The translations under genes and the position numbers were made by a program. A model generated the notes under the pieces. That model was not told the DNA's origin. It was given only the letters and a program-made list of their open reading frames with translations, and did not search any database. 64,000 nt of DNA from Euglena gracilis (lineage: Eukaryota > Euglenida > Euglenophyceae > Euglenales). Positions 54,147 through 64,000 of the stretch are shown piece by piece. The stretch is taken from the NCBI GenBank assembly GCA_039621445.1, contig CP154954.1, positions 31,086,012 to 31,150,011 on the forward strand, written 5' to 3'. The first letter of the stretch is position 1. Each line of letters opens with the position of its first letter.

Positions 54147-56167
54147 CTAATTTGGTACAAGGCGTTGGCGCCTGGAGGATAATATAAGGCCGAGGCGCGA
54201 GAAAGCGCGCTCCACGGCACTGTTTGAGGGGGTGATGGCCAGAGCCATGCGAAGCACATAATGCATGTGCGGGAAAGTGGCTTTGTTGCATATGACCTTT
54301 TTCCGCTGTCTGGGAAAGGCCGGCCGCCTCCTGGACATTCCCAGAATAGAAGGCAAGCGAATCGGCAACAGGGTGGTCACAAGTTAACCAGAACACATTA
54401 ACTTTCTCCAAATCCGACTTGATGCCCTCCCAGTTGACGCCCAAGCTGACCAGCCGCGCGCGCCAGTGTTCGAAAAAATTCTCCACCTTCTCCGGGAGGT
54501 CGGTTTGGGGCCAGGTGCCGACATCCAGCCAGCCCAGCTGACTCAGGATGGACCGGTTTGCAAACCTCTCCTTCATTTCCTGCAGGATGACCTTCCGAAC
54601 TTTCGTCAAAATATCCAAGGCCCCCAGGTCCTTCTTCAACAAAATCTCCCTGTATTTTGTTGCGCTTCCATCCACAGATTTCATAGCACTTTTTGCTGCC
54701 CAATACCTTCCACCCTCAGCAACTGGCTCTTCCAAATACTTCTGCAGTTTCTGAATGGCTGCATCCCGACTGTGGAACCCAACGTCCTTTTCTTGGAGAA
54801 CTTTCTCTGCGTCTGCCACTGCGCTCATTATGTCAATGAGGCCCGCCACCAGAAGCACAAATTTTGTTGTTCGCCAATACTTCTGCACGTTTCCCCAATG
54901 ATCCACCTTCCCTTCAGCTGCCGGTTGATCCCGGCTTTTCAGCATGCTGTCGATGTGCGGGGTCATAGCTGGGTAGCCATCCAGCAGGGGCTGCAACAAT
55001 AGGTTCACTTCACATGAATTTGACCCACAGGTAACCCAGGGGTGAAACTGACCCACAGATGAAACCAACCAACCGAACCCAAACATGCAACCAACAGGTG
55101 CAACCAACCCCCACAGGTGGCACCAACCCACAGGTGCAACCAACGAAGTGGAGCTACGGATGCAACGCCGCCGTTGCACTTTGGGCCCAGCGTGTTGTAG
55201 AAAACGTTTTCAAAGTCTTTGGACACTGCAACTTGAGTTGCATTGATAATATTTCCGCTTTCCGGAAAACTTTGATGACAACTCGAACGGCCCCAATAAT
55301 GTCCCGCATAGGATCAGTTCGGAGTGCATGAACCACGGCACGTTCAATTTGATGACAGTCATCCACCCCAGGCAACAATTCGTGCAACCACCGCGAACGT
55401 ATATCCAATTGCATTTTTTGCATCACGCTGGCGCCGTCACTAGCAACCTGCAGCAGGTTGCGCATGCAGTCCGGAAGGAAGTTCAGATGGTCCTTTGCGC
55501 CATCGCCGAACCGCTCTTGCAGTTCGTCTCGCAGCCGGCGCCACTGCGCCTCCGCTCCGAACGGCTTCAAGCCGATGCGAAGGTATTGGGCGAAGTCCTG
55601 CTCGCTGAGGAAAACCATGCCGAGTGTCCGCAGAACGACTTCCCCAGTTTCGTCCACATGCCGCATGATGCACAGTTCTCCTTTTGTCTGGTAATTGCCC
55701 TTCGTATTGCCATCAATAAGTAATACCCAACCAGGTGTTTCCTTCAGTTGGGTCTTCGTGATGCTGATTTCGTGAGTGGCAAATAAAGACACGCAATTGC
55801 CGAACACATTGTGTCCATCACCTTGAAAAGTTCGTTCCCCAACTTCTTTTCCAGACAAGTCACAATAATTCGCGTACTGCACCCTCATGTGGTCATAGAA
55901 TCTACTGGATGGTGCCAACCGTTGAATCAAACTCAATGCCGTCCGCAATTCCAACCGCTGCCACACGTTTGTGTCCTCGTGCACGACCACCACGCCCCCC
56001 GCATCCACCTTGAACCCAAAAGGCCAGTCATCTCCATCTGGACGTGGCCCTCCCTCGGCGTGGAGCAACAATGCTCGTAGGCGTTCTTGTGGCCACTTCT
56101 TCAGCTGCCGCGCCCACGAGTAGGCATTGTTGTTCATGATTTCCAGCAACAAAATGCACAACAGCAA
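54147..56167 (-). CDS. hAT transposase
   Basis: N-terminal half (56,167-55,154): WVLLIDGNTKGNYQTKGELC gives the first Asp region, LQVASDGASVMQKMQLDIRS the second, CHQIERAVVHAL the usual following helix, and FSTTRWAQSATAAL the conserved TRW. The C-terminal half (about 55,030-54,147) contains the helical insertion and, after a frame change near 54,390, the hAT dimerisation signature SNSAVERAFSRLGLILSSRR with the catalytic-type Glu. A TAG ends the frame at LVPN. One insertion (about 55,030-55,165) and two frame changes break it, so it is probably inactive as written. Confidence 0.85.
55025..55165. repeat. Minisatellite inside the hAT transposase
   Basis: CCCACAGGTGCAACCAAC-like units repeat about six times between TAALHP and the helical half of the transposase. 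It is either a small intron filled by repeats or an expansion that broke the frame. Confidence 0.7.
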
Positions 56168-56562
56168 AAGTTTGGGTTAATTTGGCCTTTGAGCCATCAA
56201 AGGCTGCATGTTTCTTCAATCAAAATGCACAACAGCAAAAGTTCTGGTTAACCGGACCTTTTTGTCACATTGTCATGACAGGGACGCGCGCAAAAAAAAT
56301 GGAATGAAAGGTGCATTTTGGCCTTTGAGCCCTCAAAGGCTGCAACTTTCTTCACGGCACCCAAGATGCCGTAGTAGTCCACAGAGCGCGCAGTTGCAGC
56401 CGGGGCGTCATCGGCGGGAGGCACTTCTGCACCAGCATCTGCACCTTCTTCATTCGGCGGAGCATCTTCAGCAGCAGGCGCAACTGGTGGTACAGCAACA
56501 GGGGCGGGCTGTCCAGGTTGCAGGAACGTGGCCATCTGTTGCGCCGTGCGGCGTAGTGCCAT
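56168..56562 (-). CDS. hAT transposase N-terminal extension
   Basis: MALRRTAQQMATFLQPGQPA, then a Pro/Ala/Asp/Glu-rich linker, then VDYYGILGAVKKVAAFEGSK. The last phrase is partly duplicated downstream as KKHAAFDGSKAK, because about 70 bp (AAAATGCACAACAGCAAAAG...) occurs twice at about 56,150 and 56,222. Joining to the transposase needs removal of this duplication or an intron. No BED finger is evident. Confidence 0.45.
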
Positions 56563-57040
56563 CCGCTCGCGGTGACAACGCCAGGCTACAATATTGCAAG
56601 AGTTTTGGCAACTTCACACACCAGCCTACAACTTTGCAAGACATTGGGCAGGAGAAGAAAGATGCACACAATTCACAGCCGTTGCACCGCGTGTGCTTTG
56701 TTGCCTGTCTCCTTCCCCTTGCGGTGGGCAGCTACAGCAGGTCCATGCACCGGCAAGGGGAGTGGCAGCGGACACTTTTCTGCCCCCAACTAGAAAAATG
56801 TCCGTCTCCACATTCACAAAGACGTGCCATGTTGTGAGGTATGCGGGAAAAGCGGAAGAGCCTGCGAGAGGACGACAGTGCTAGAGCGAAAAAAAATGGG
56901 CTGGCTGGCTGGCTAGCAACACCCCCCCCCGGGGGGGGGTGCTGCTGCGGCTAGGCTGGGCCCAAATCGGGGCTGGCTGCAGCCGCCCCCCCCGGGGGGG
57001 GGGGGGTTCGCAAAACCTTAGAGAGATGTATGTGCTGAAC

Positions 57041-57494
57041 ACCCTGGAGTCTGGGACGCCCTGTTGGTCCCGGTGGAGAATGCGGGCGTGCAGGACCGCC
57101 TGCGGCTGACGGAGGCCGAGAGCCAGCGCAGGGCCAAGGAGGTGGAGGACCGCAGGAAGGCGGCCCAGGAGAGGGAGAGGCTGAAAGGCCAGCAGCGAAG
57201 GAAGCGGGAGGCGAAGCCCAGTGGGGAAGAGGGGGAGAAGAAGAAGAAGAAGAAGAGAAAGAAGGCGGTGGATCCCAAGGCGGTGGAGCAGGCGGCGGTC
57301 ATTCCCTGGGAGTACCAAGATGAGGGGGAGGGGGAAGAGGGGGAGGTGGAGATGGCACCACCCGGCCAGCGCGACACCCCCACCCTCACCCACCGGACCA
57401 GCTCGCCGAGACCCCGGAGTCGCCAATCATCGTGCCCCCGGCGGCGGACCGCAGCCAGGCCATGCCTGTGGCTGAGGAGAACAACAGCAGCGAA

Positions 57495-57531
<37 letters not shown>

Positions 57532-57574
57532 CCGAGGAGTCCTCGGACGAGTCGGAAGCCGGGGCGGGTGAGCC
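57041..57574 (+). CDS. Host gene exon, right part
   Basis: Continues the exon after the hAT insertion. Best frame: DALLVPVENAGVQDRLRLTE, EAESQRRAKEVEDRRKAAQE, a Lys/Glu-rich coiled segment, KAVEQAAVIPWEYQDEGEGE, a frame change near 57,365, DQLAETPESPIIVPPA and an acidic Ser-rich tail with a (AGC)n run (57,500-57,532) coding 11 Ser, ending SDESEAGAGEP at the next insertion. Confidence 0.55.
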
Positions 57575-58966
57575 TTAAGCGGCCGGATTCGCACTTAAGG
57601 TTTTTTTTGAAATGGCGCATTTGCGCAAATCAACAATTTTTTCGAAATTTCTTGGACCCTGTACCCTGACAGTCGGAAAACAGTTTATGAACAATGACAA
57701 TCCTCTATTGGAGGCGATTAACTCCAGGTGGTTTGGTATGCATGCTGCTTACCGAGTGACGCGAAGAGGGCCGAGGGCTCTCGTACATAAAACAGGTTGG
57801 AATCACACACCCACTGTTACGACTATTGGCACTGGTGTTGATGTGCTGACTGAACTGACTTGGATACTGACAGCCGCCCGTAAGAACACACGGAGCCTTA
57901 TTACATCACATACTACAGACTACGTCAGCCAGACGTCACGCAACTGATATGTGTTTATGCGCGCATTTGTGCAAATAAACACAACATGTTTATTTGCGCA
58001 TTGGCGCAAATAAAATGAAAAACATTGAAGGTAAAAATACATGTTTATGGGCGCATTTGCGCGCACCAACATCTTGGGGAAACTGGTATGTGGATGGTTT
58101 GTGCAATGGGAGACAACGAACAACATGCCCATGTTAAAACACACTGATGAGGACATTGGGTTTACAAAGCCTTTGAACGTGATAGGCGTGTTGGTGCGCG
58201 CATTTGCGTAAATAAACACAATTTTGTTGGCGCGCATTTGCACAAATGCGCAAATAAACATATAATTAATCACTTCAAAATAATGTGTTTGAGCGAGCCT
58301 CAGTGCATACAAACAAAATTTGCTTGTGCGCGCAAATGGGCGCACCAACACACATCAGTTGTGCGACACCATCTCCTCGTCCGTGACGGCTGGCAAACAC
58401 AACTCCTCACACCAACCATTGATTTGCACCACGGTTGCGTGGTGATGAAATTTGTGGTGAGAGGTAGTGCGTAATGTTCATTTGAACATGGCATCTGACT
58501 GGCCAAAATTTGCCTGCCTTATGTGTGCACATTTGCACTGCTGTTCCCCGGCCCACACGGCCGGTTGTTTTGGCATCATTCATTTGGCAGTAAGCGTAAT
58601 GAATTGATGACGTGCAACGACCTGCGACTGTTCAACGCTTTTTCTGCAACAGTGCTGCGTTACAAAAAGACAAAATTTGGCATGTGTCGGGCTGGAGTCC
58701 GTTTTCTGGTTATTCTCCACCATTTTCCCCTTGAAAAACGTAAAACACACCAGTTTTGCATAATTTGGGGGGAGCGAGTCCCACGGCTTTCATGCAACCA
58801 ATCCAGTCGTAAAGGTTCACCACTTCCTTGCACCCAAAATAACGGGTGTTTGAGGGCTACCTTTCTTAAGCTGTCGGTTGCCATGCACTGGCAACACGTC
58901 GTCCCCCCAGTCTCACTCCCCGGCTGTTGGAGGGCCAAATGAAGCCACTTTGTACGCCTCCATCGG

Positions 58967-59117
58967 TGGTTCATTTGCGCATTTGTGCGTATCACGTTGT
59001 TTGTGGGCGCAAATGCGCAAATGAACCAGATATAAATTGCGCTTTTTTTTCCATGTTGTTCATTTGTGCATTTGCGCCCACAAACAATGTGATGCGCGAA
59101 AATGCGCAAATGAACCA
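58967..59117. repeat. Nested palindrome 12, 151 bp
   Basis: 60-bp arms 58,967-59,026 and 59,058-59,117 pair with about eight mismatches. Each arm contains two core units and can itself fold (GGTTCATTTGCGC... with its own complement). Confidence 0.88.
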
Positions 59118-59161
59118 CATCTGCTGCTGATGTTTGACAGTTGTGTTTTCGTCACACCCTT

Positions 59162-59210
59162 GCGCATTTGCGCCCACCAACACAAATTGTGTTGGTGGGC
59201 GCAAATGCGC
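59162..59210. repeat. Core palindrome 13
   Basis: Perfect 23-bp arms with a three-base AAT loop. Here the core lies at the outer end of the arms and CCCACCAACACA is inside, the reverse of the usual arrangement. Confidence 0.92.
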
Positions 59211-59376
59211 GCATAAACATTGTTTTGTTTGTGCGCGCATTTGCACCCATAAGCTTGCGCCGTCGACAAACATTGTGACAAACCCCCCAAAATATATTTC
59301 TGGACGGCCTGCTGGTCCGCGCCGTCACGGCCCCTTTGTTACACTGTTTATCGACAGCGTAAGCTCATGGGCGCTA

Positions 59377-59496
59377 AAGCCCAAGCCTTGAAGAACAAAT
59401 TCGTGTTTATTTGCGCAAATGCGCGCACCAACACAATTATGCTGCTGCGTGCATTTGCGCAAATAAACACAATTTTGTCCTTCAAGGATTGGGCTT
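59377..59496. repeat. Long palindrome 14, 120 bp
   Basis: 51-bp arms (59,377-59,427 and 59,446-59,496) with about six mismatches. The inner half is core-type sequence. The outer 20-25 bp (AAGCCCAAGCCTTGAAG) is unique sequence present only in these two arms, so flanking DNA has been copied into inverted orientation. Confidence 0.9.
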
Positions 59497-60138
59497 CTTC
59501 TGCCGGGTTCTTTGCCACAAAACTGGTTGTGCGAATCCCGGGTATACGTTGGGTTGTAGACCCCTGTCCCCTTCATTCCCTGTGGACCCTATTTCTTCCC
59601 CTCTGCGCATCCCTTGTCAAACAGCCCGCACTTACCTTCCTTTCCCTATGCCCTTCCCGCTGGCTTGGTCACACCACACTCACCCCCCCCCCCGGCACTT
59701 CCTCCCCATGCTTTAACAAACAACCCAAAAACTGCACACTGGCGTGCCGCAAGCAAAGCAGTCCGGCAAAAACCTAGGACGCACACCGCCGGCAGCTTGG
59801 GGACACCCGGGGAAACAGCCGAAAGGAGCAACAAGGGCAGCAAAGGTCCCGTTCCTCTGCCGCTTTTTTGTGTTTTCTTCACTTCCGGAGGGGAAGGTCC
59901 CGTGGGTTTCGACGTGCAAAGCCCATTTCCGGACCCTCCCCAAAACACCATTTTTAGCCAAAGTCCCAGGGGTCACACCGCCAAAAACAGAATTTTGCTC
60001 ATTTTTCGCACTCTCTCGTCACCATGTTTTCAAACCCCCCGGGGCCACACAGCTGAAATGAAAAATTTCGGAAATTTGCGCAAATGCGCAAATCAACATA
60101 AAAAAGCTTACGTGCGAATCCGGCCGCCTAAATGAGCC

Positions 60139-60695
60139 CGGTCCACCACCAGGAGAGGAGGAGGACTCCGAGATCGAACAGATCGCCCGACCCCCGCCCA
60201 ACCCCAAGTACCAGAAGAGGGGGGAGGGGGCGGAGCAGACGGAGGTGAAGGGGAAGGAGGTAGCAAAGAAGCAGCCCATGAAGGAACCGAAGAAGGCCCC
60301 GCCGGGGAAGGAGAAGTGGAGGCTGCTGGGGTTCACCAGACCCCCGGGCCCGGGCCCGGGGGAGGCGCTGAAGGGGCCCAAATCAGCGCAGCTGGTCTGG
60401 GAGATGAACGCTGCGCAGCAGCAGATGCAGCATGATGCAGCGGATGGGCCTGGGGGGTGGCGGCCAGCAGCACGGCGGCGTTTAAGGCTGCGACCGGGGC
60501 CGCCATGCCAGCGCGCAGTACAATGAAGCGCGGGCCGAAGCCACCGGCGGCGGCGTCACCGGCGGCTGCAGCGCTGGCGGCCGGCGCGGCACAGGCGGCC
60601 GAGACGCTCGCCAAGCGGCTCAGGCGCCACAAGGCGCCGCAGAAGTGCTGGTTCAGGATTGGGATCTATCTTCTGAATGATTTTTTTGAGTGAGG
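60139..60695 (+). CDS. Host gene exon after the TIR element
   Basis: Continues in frame: GPPPGEEEDSEIEQIARPPP, Lys/Pro/Glu-rich linker KGKEVAKKQPMKEPKKAPPG, KWRLLGFTRPPGPGPG, then in a second frame an Ala-rich SPAAAALAAGAAQAAETLAK ending LRRHKAPQ. Low complexity, probably a disordered nuclear tail. A further small exon piece may lie at about 61,045-61,103. Confidence 0.45.
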
Positions 60696-61103
60696 GGAAT
60701 TGGTAGTAAAGGAAAGCGATTGTACCATTTGTGCAAATGCGCACAATGACCAACGAAAATGTTGTATAGAGAATGTTGTATAGAGAATAGAGTGACCTGA
60801 AGGGAGGGGATTGCAGAGAAGTATTCAATTTCATTTGATTGCACGCATGTGTTGGACTGTTTGCGCATTTGCGCACATCGACACAAATTAAATTTGTAGA
60901 AATACTGAAGGGCATTCTGAAACTGTGTATGTTGCATATGTTGTGGCACAGTTCTCCAAAAAGCAGCAGTGCCAAATACACTTACAAAGAAAACTGTGTA
61001 CAAAATTCATACAAAGGAAGGAAGACCGACCCACTGACAGGGGGGCATCCCCTCAGCGGTATGCGCTGCGCGGCGCGTCAGGCGGTACAGCGGAAACCCT
61101 GAC

Positions 61104-61412
61104 CATACAATTTTTACCGACCCCCGGGGGGTCACTCCACTTTTTGAAAAACCAGTCAGTCACTTTTTTTCGGGAAACCAGTCAGTCACTACCCCCCCCC
61201 CGGGGGGTTCGGCCACTCTGGAATCCAAAAAAAAATTGACCAAAAACATGCAAAAAAGGCCAAAAAAATTCCGGCGCCGAAAGCTTTAATTATATTTTGC
61301 CGACCCCGCCCCGGGGGGGGGGGGTCCGGGCCAAAAACCAGTCAGTCACTCCGAAAAAACCAGTCACCCACCCCGGGGGGGGGGGGTCGACCAGTGCTTA
61401 AAAAGTTGTCTG
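61104..61412. mobile_element. hAT-type MITE, 309 bp
   Basis: Ends CATACAATTTTTA and (complemented) CAGACAACTTTTTA, with a perfect 8-bp duplication ACCCTGAC (61,096-61,103, 61,413-61,420). The interior repeats ACCAGTCAGTCACT four times and has CnGn blocks at about 61,125, 61,188, 61,307 and 61,372. It interrupts GC-rich, possibly coding sequence. Confidence 0.85.
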
Positions 61413-61420
61413 ACCCTGAC

Positions 61421-64000
61421 CATGCCGGCCGCAGCGCAGCCACGCCGTGAGGGAGAGAGGAGAGAACCCCCTGCTGGGGGTTCGTCTTAAATTGTCATTT
61501 TTTTGGTCTTCAAATGTTCACCAAATTGGTTCTTTTTTGGAGTGTTTTCGACTTGTGCACTGTTTCACAATGGTGTTGTTTTTTTTTCAAAAAAAACAAA
61601 TACTGTTCTATGGTTCACAACATTTATCCCTTGTTTTACACTCCCAATAATTCAAATCCCCTCCCTCATCTATATTTCCCATACTTGTTTGGTTGGTGTC
61701 GGTGTGCGCATTTGCGCAAAGCGCACAACTTCCTTTCCTTTTTTGTAACATATAAATTATTCAGTCGGATCCCCTCGCCGTCCTCGCCGCGCACCGCTCG
61801 CCACCCTGCAGCAGCCGCTACACCCTGTACCTCCCTGACCCGCAGGGGGTGTGGCAGGTGTGGCAGGTCACTGGTGTTGGTGGGTTGGTTGTCGGTTGGG
61901 TTTAGGGTTAAAGTTTCTCACCCGTGTTCCCATCCCCAAATGCCAACAAACACACAGACACACCCCCACTGACAACGACCCCCGCGCCGCGTGCTGCCCC
62001 GCCTTGGAAGGAAGCTTAATAATCCTTAAAATTCTCAAAATGCCTTAAAAAACCCAAAAAATTTCAAAACCCCCCAAAAAAACGTAAAAGTTCTTGAAAA
62101 TTTTCGCTTAAAATTATGAATGGTCACAGTTGGGCTGGTCCTGCATCTGCTGGGTGACTATCCTTTTTTCCCTGGTGATACACATTCTATGGCCCAGGAC
62201 TAAACGGGTATCCCGACAACTCCCCCTCCCCATGAACCCAACGTCGACCTCCCTGCACATAATTTGTCGTCCATCTATGGTCTGTCACCCACTGCAGCGT
62301 GAGCAATTGCGAATGCAGTGAAAGTGGAGGGATGGGAGAACCTGTACCAAGAGAAATTACCCCCCCCCCGGGCGCTTGGCCCGGGCCACGATTGAAGGTA
62401 AGGCCAGGGGGCCAACCTTAGGGGGGCCAAGTTTGCATGTAAGGAGGAGGGGGTCCAAGCGCCCGGGGGAGGCATGCAGGTTTCTGGGGGGCAGGGGTGC
62501 AGGACAGGGGAGTTCTGGGGATGGAGAGCCAGCGGCCTACGAATGGCAACGGCCCCAACCTCCACAGCAGGGGTCCTGTGGAAAAGAAGCCCACCAAACG
62601 CGGTGCCAGGTGGGGGACAGCAGGGCGGGTAGGTCGGAAGGTACCAGGTATGCCGATGGGGAGACGGGAGGTAAGGCCGAGGGAGATAAATGGCAGGGCC
62701 ACAGAGCGGGCCGCCTCACCCCTCTGTGTGGGGGGCGGTTGCCTGGCTGAACAGGGAGAGGACAAACTATGGCATCAAGGCAAAATTAAAGCGGACGTTG
62801 AGCATGCACACACAAATAATGCACCTCACACAAAATAAAAAAGTCTTCGCAGATGGCCGGTCGAGTTGGAAGAAGATCTGTGGCACAGAAATACCACTTG
62901 AGGTAATGCCTCTCGTCAGGGAGGTGAGGGCTGTTTGGCCGGCCACTGCAGTATGGGTCGCCGGCGGTAAACTGTGGTTGGCATCGGACAGAGGTGCGGC
63001 AGGGGCGAAGCTGAGATGGGGCCCACAACCAGGTGCAGGGGGTCGCTGAACGAGCCTCCCCCCCCCCCCAGAGGTCAGCTCAGTGGCCTAAAAAGTTGGG
63101 CTGCTGTCTCCCCCCGGTTGGTACTGGGCCCGACTGGGGTTCACATTGGAACCAAAAAAAAAGCAAAAAACCCAAACCCCCACACAATTTTTTCGACCCA
63201 ACAGGGCTGGGTAGCCCATCCTGGGCCCATTTTCCCACCCATTGTCGCACCTCGGAAAGCGAAACAGCCTGTCACCACCCTGCCAAGTGGACAGGAGTTT
63301 TAATTTTGTCGATAGGGGAGGGTGGCCAAAGGTTGGAAGACGGCTGCTAACTGGCTTGGCTTTCCCTGTGGGGGGATGGTGACACGGGAATGGTGTTCCG
63401 TCCGACACGAGCGACGCCGGGGCCAGGAGAGCCGTGGCCGGGCGGCACGTGTGACAGCGCCGCTCAGCCGGCGCCGCGCAGGCAGCGCAGGGGGAGGTTG
63501 GGATGCCATTTGGGTCTCAAACGGATCGGGCAGAGCCCACAGTGCGGAGGGGCTGGGCCCGAGGTCAGGGGATTCCTCTGGGTTATCCCTCTAGGGGCAG
63601 GGCGGGGGGTGGTGGCACCCCTGGGCCCCCCGTGGGATAATATGGGGGAGGGCATTTCTTTAAGAACCCAGGGGGGTTGCTGGGCAAGGGCGAGAAATTT
63701 GGGCTGGCCAGCCCCCCCCCCCTTAGTTGCACTAAGGCTTCTTGTCTGTTTATGGCGGGCGCTAACTTCGCTTCTGGCCCAGTTTGCTGCGTGGTGAGTG
63801 GCCAGGGACCCCTTACACCAGTCCTCTTTTGTTGCTCCCCCTGGCCGGGTGAGTAACTCTGGTGTAATTCCAGCGCTGTAGGGACATACACTCACCTTGT
63901 GTGGTTGGTGTGGTTCCCGTGGGTGGGTCTACACCCTTGCGCCCCAGTCCTGCTCTTGCCTCCTGCCCTCTTCCCACTTTTCTGTGTGGGGGCTGCATGG
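61421..64000. other. No convincing gene
   Basis: A degenerate core palindrome lies at about 61,698-61,728. 62,010-62,115 is an AT-rich CCTTAAAA-type tract like that at 38,190-38,520. The rest is mixed G/C-run sequence with chance frames only. Confidence 0.45.
63653..63722. mobile_element. hAT terminal fragment
   Basis: CATTTCTTTAAGAACCCAGG, GGGTTGCTGGGC and GAGAAATTTGGGCTGGCCAG match the left end of the hAT at 53,589-53,660. No second end or duplication was found, so it is a solo end or truncated copy. Confidence 0.65.

Larger units (their letters stand above)
53589..57032 (-). mobile_element. Complete hAT transposon, 3.44 kb
   Basis: Ends CATACATCTCTTTAAGG and (inverted) CATACATCTCTAAGG are flanked by a perfect 8-bp duplication TGCTGAAC (53,581-53,588 and 57,033-57,040). 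Both ends carry GGGCTGGCTAG-type phrases and CnGn blocks just inside. The single gene, on the minus strand, is a hAT transposase. It sits inside a coding exon of the host gene. Confidence 0.93.
57575..60132. mobile_element. 2.56-kb TIR element carrying core palindromes
   Basis: Inverted ends TTAAGCGGCCGGATTCGCAC and TTTAGGCGGCCGGATTCGCA (right end complemented), continuing into a T tract, about 35 bp in all. TGAGCC is duplicated at 57,569-57,574 and 60,133-60,138. A degenerate core palindrome lies just inside each end, and about a dozen more fill the interior. No transposase frame. Taking out the element and one TGAGCC leaves the exon frame continuous (...EAGAGEPGPPPGEEE...). Confidence 0.82.
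44919..61725. repeat. Family of about 30 core-conserved palindromes
   Basis: Each palindrome is centred on TGCGCAAATGCGCA or its reverse complement, i.e. two TGCGCA palindromes spaced by AA/TT, often extended to GGTGTGCGC...GCGCACACC. Outside the core each palindrome has its own arms, complementary to each other but unrelated to other copies. Arms are 14 to 60 bp and range from perfect to strongly eroded. Copies lie in introns and gene flanks. I found none in 1-44,900. Degenerate copies not listed separately: about 45,494; 50,120-50,175; 50,871; 51,905; 57,613; 57,955; 58,050; 58,195; 58,325; 60,072; 60,728; 60,860; 61,698. Confidence 0.85.

Noticed and set aside
44919-61725. CRISPR array or REP/BIME-type bacterial repeats
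   Set aside because: Spacing is irregular, arms are palindromic and variable, there are no cas genes, and the context is eukaryotic.

Overview
This is a transposon-dense eukaryotic nuclear window. Nothing in it looks bacterial. It holds chromodomain Ty3/gypsy pol genes, a DIRS-type element with a tyrosine recombinase, an LTR element, a hAT transposon with 8-bp target duplications, MITEs, spliceosome-type GT..AG boundaries and long G/C homopolymers. The RNase H sequence and the YDNF/ParB-like host gene remind me of unicellular algae (dinoflagellate, haptophyte and similar). That assignment comes from memory of families and is weak. Single-base frame changes are common in every coding block, so either most genes are decayed or the assembly carries indel errors.

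1-10.6 kb (minus strand): a chromovirus-like Ty3/gypsy element. Its order is gag with tandem repeats, a long coiled coil and a GK-rich tail, then a Dam-like adenine methyltransferase domain, protease, RT, RNase H, an integrase with its catalytic core deleted, and a chromodomain. 11.0-11.5 kb: a DIRS remnant.

12.9-32.3 kb: two head-to-tail copies of one segment, joined at the 4-bp microhomology TTGG. The segment is a gypsy integrase-chromodomain tail followed by a DIRS-like RT, RNase H, Dam-like domain and tyrosine recombinase. Copy 1 is complete. Copy 2 lost 2.9 kb, fusing gypsy to DIRS. It then gained a gag-only LTR retrotransposon (TG..CA LTRs, CAGC target duplication, tRNA-iMet-like PBS) and suffered a 2.06-kb inversion that cuts through the 5' LTR. 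Copy 1 keeps the empty insertion site. 32.3-44.9 kb: no convincing gene, only microsatellites, a divergent satellite and a hAT-type MITE.

44.9-61.7 kb: a GC-rich, intron-split gene (possibly two tandem copies of a family with a YDNF-containing part and a ParB-like part). Its introns and flanks hold about 30 palindromes. All share a TGCGCA-AA-TGCGCA centre, but each has its own private arm sequence, so conservation is at the centre and not at the ends. A 2.56-kb element with TIRs and a TGAGCC duplication sits in one coding block and is full of these palindromes. A complete hAT element interrupts another coding block. 61-64 kb: MITEs and non-coding sequence.
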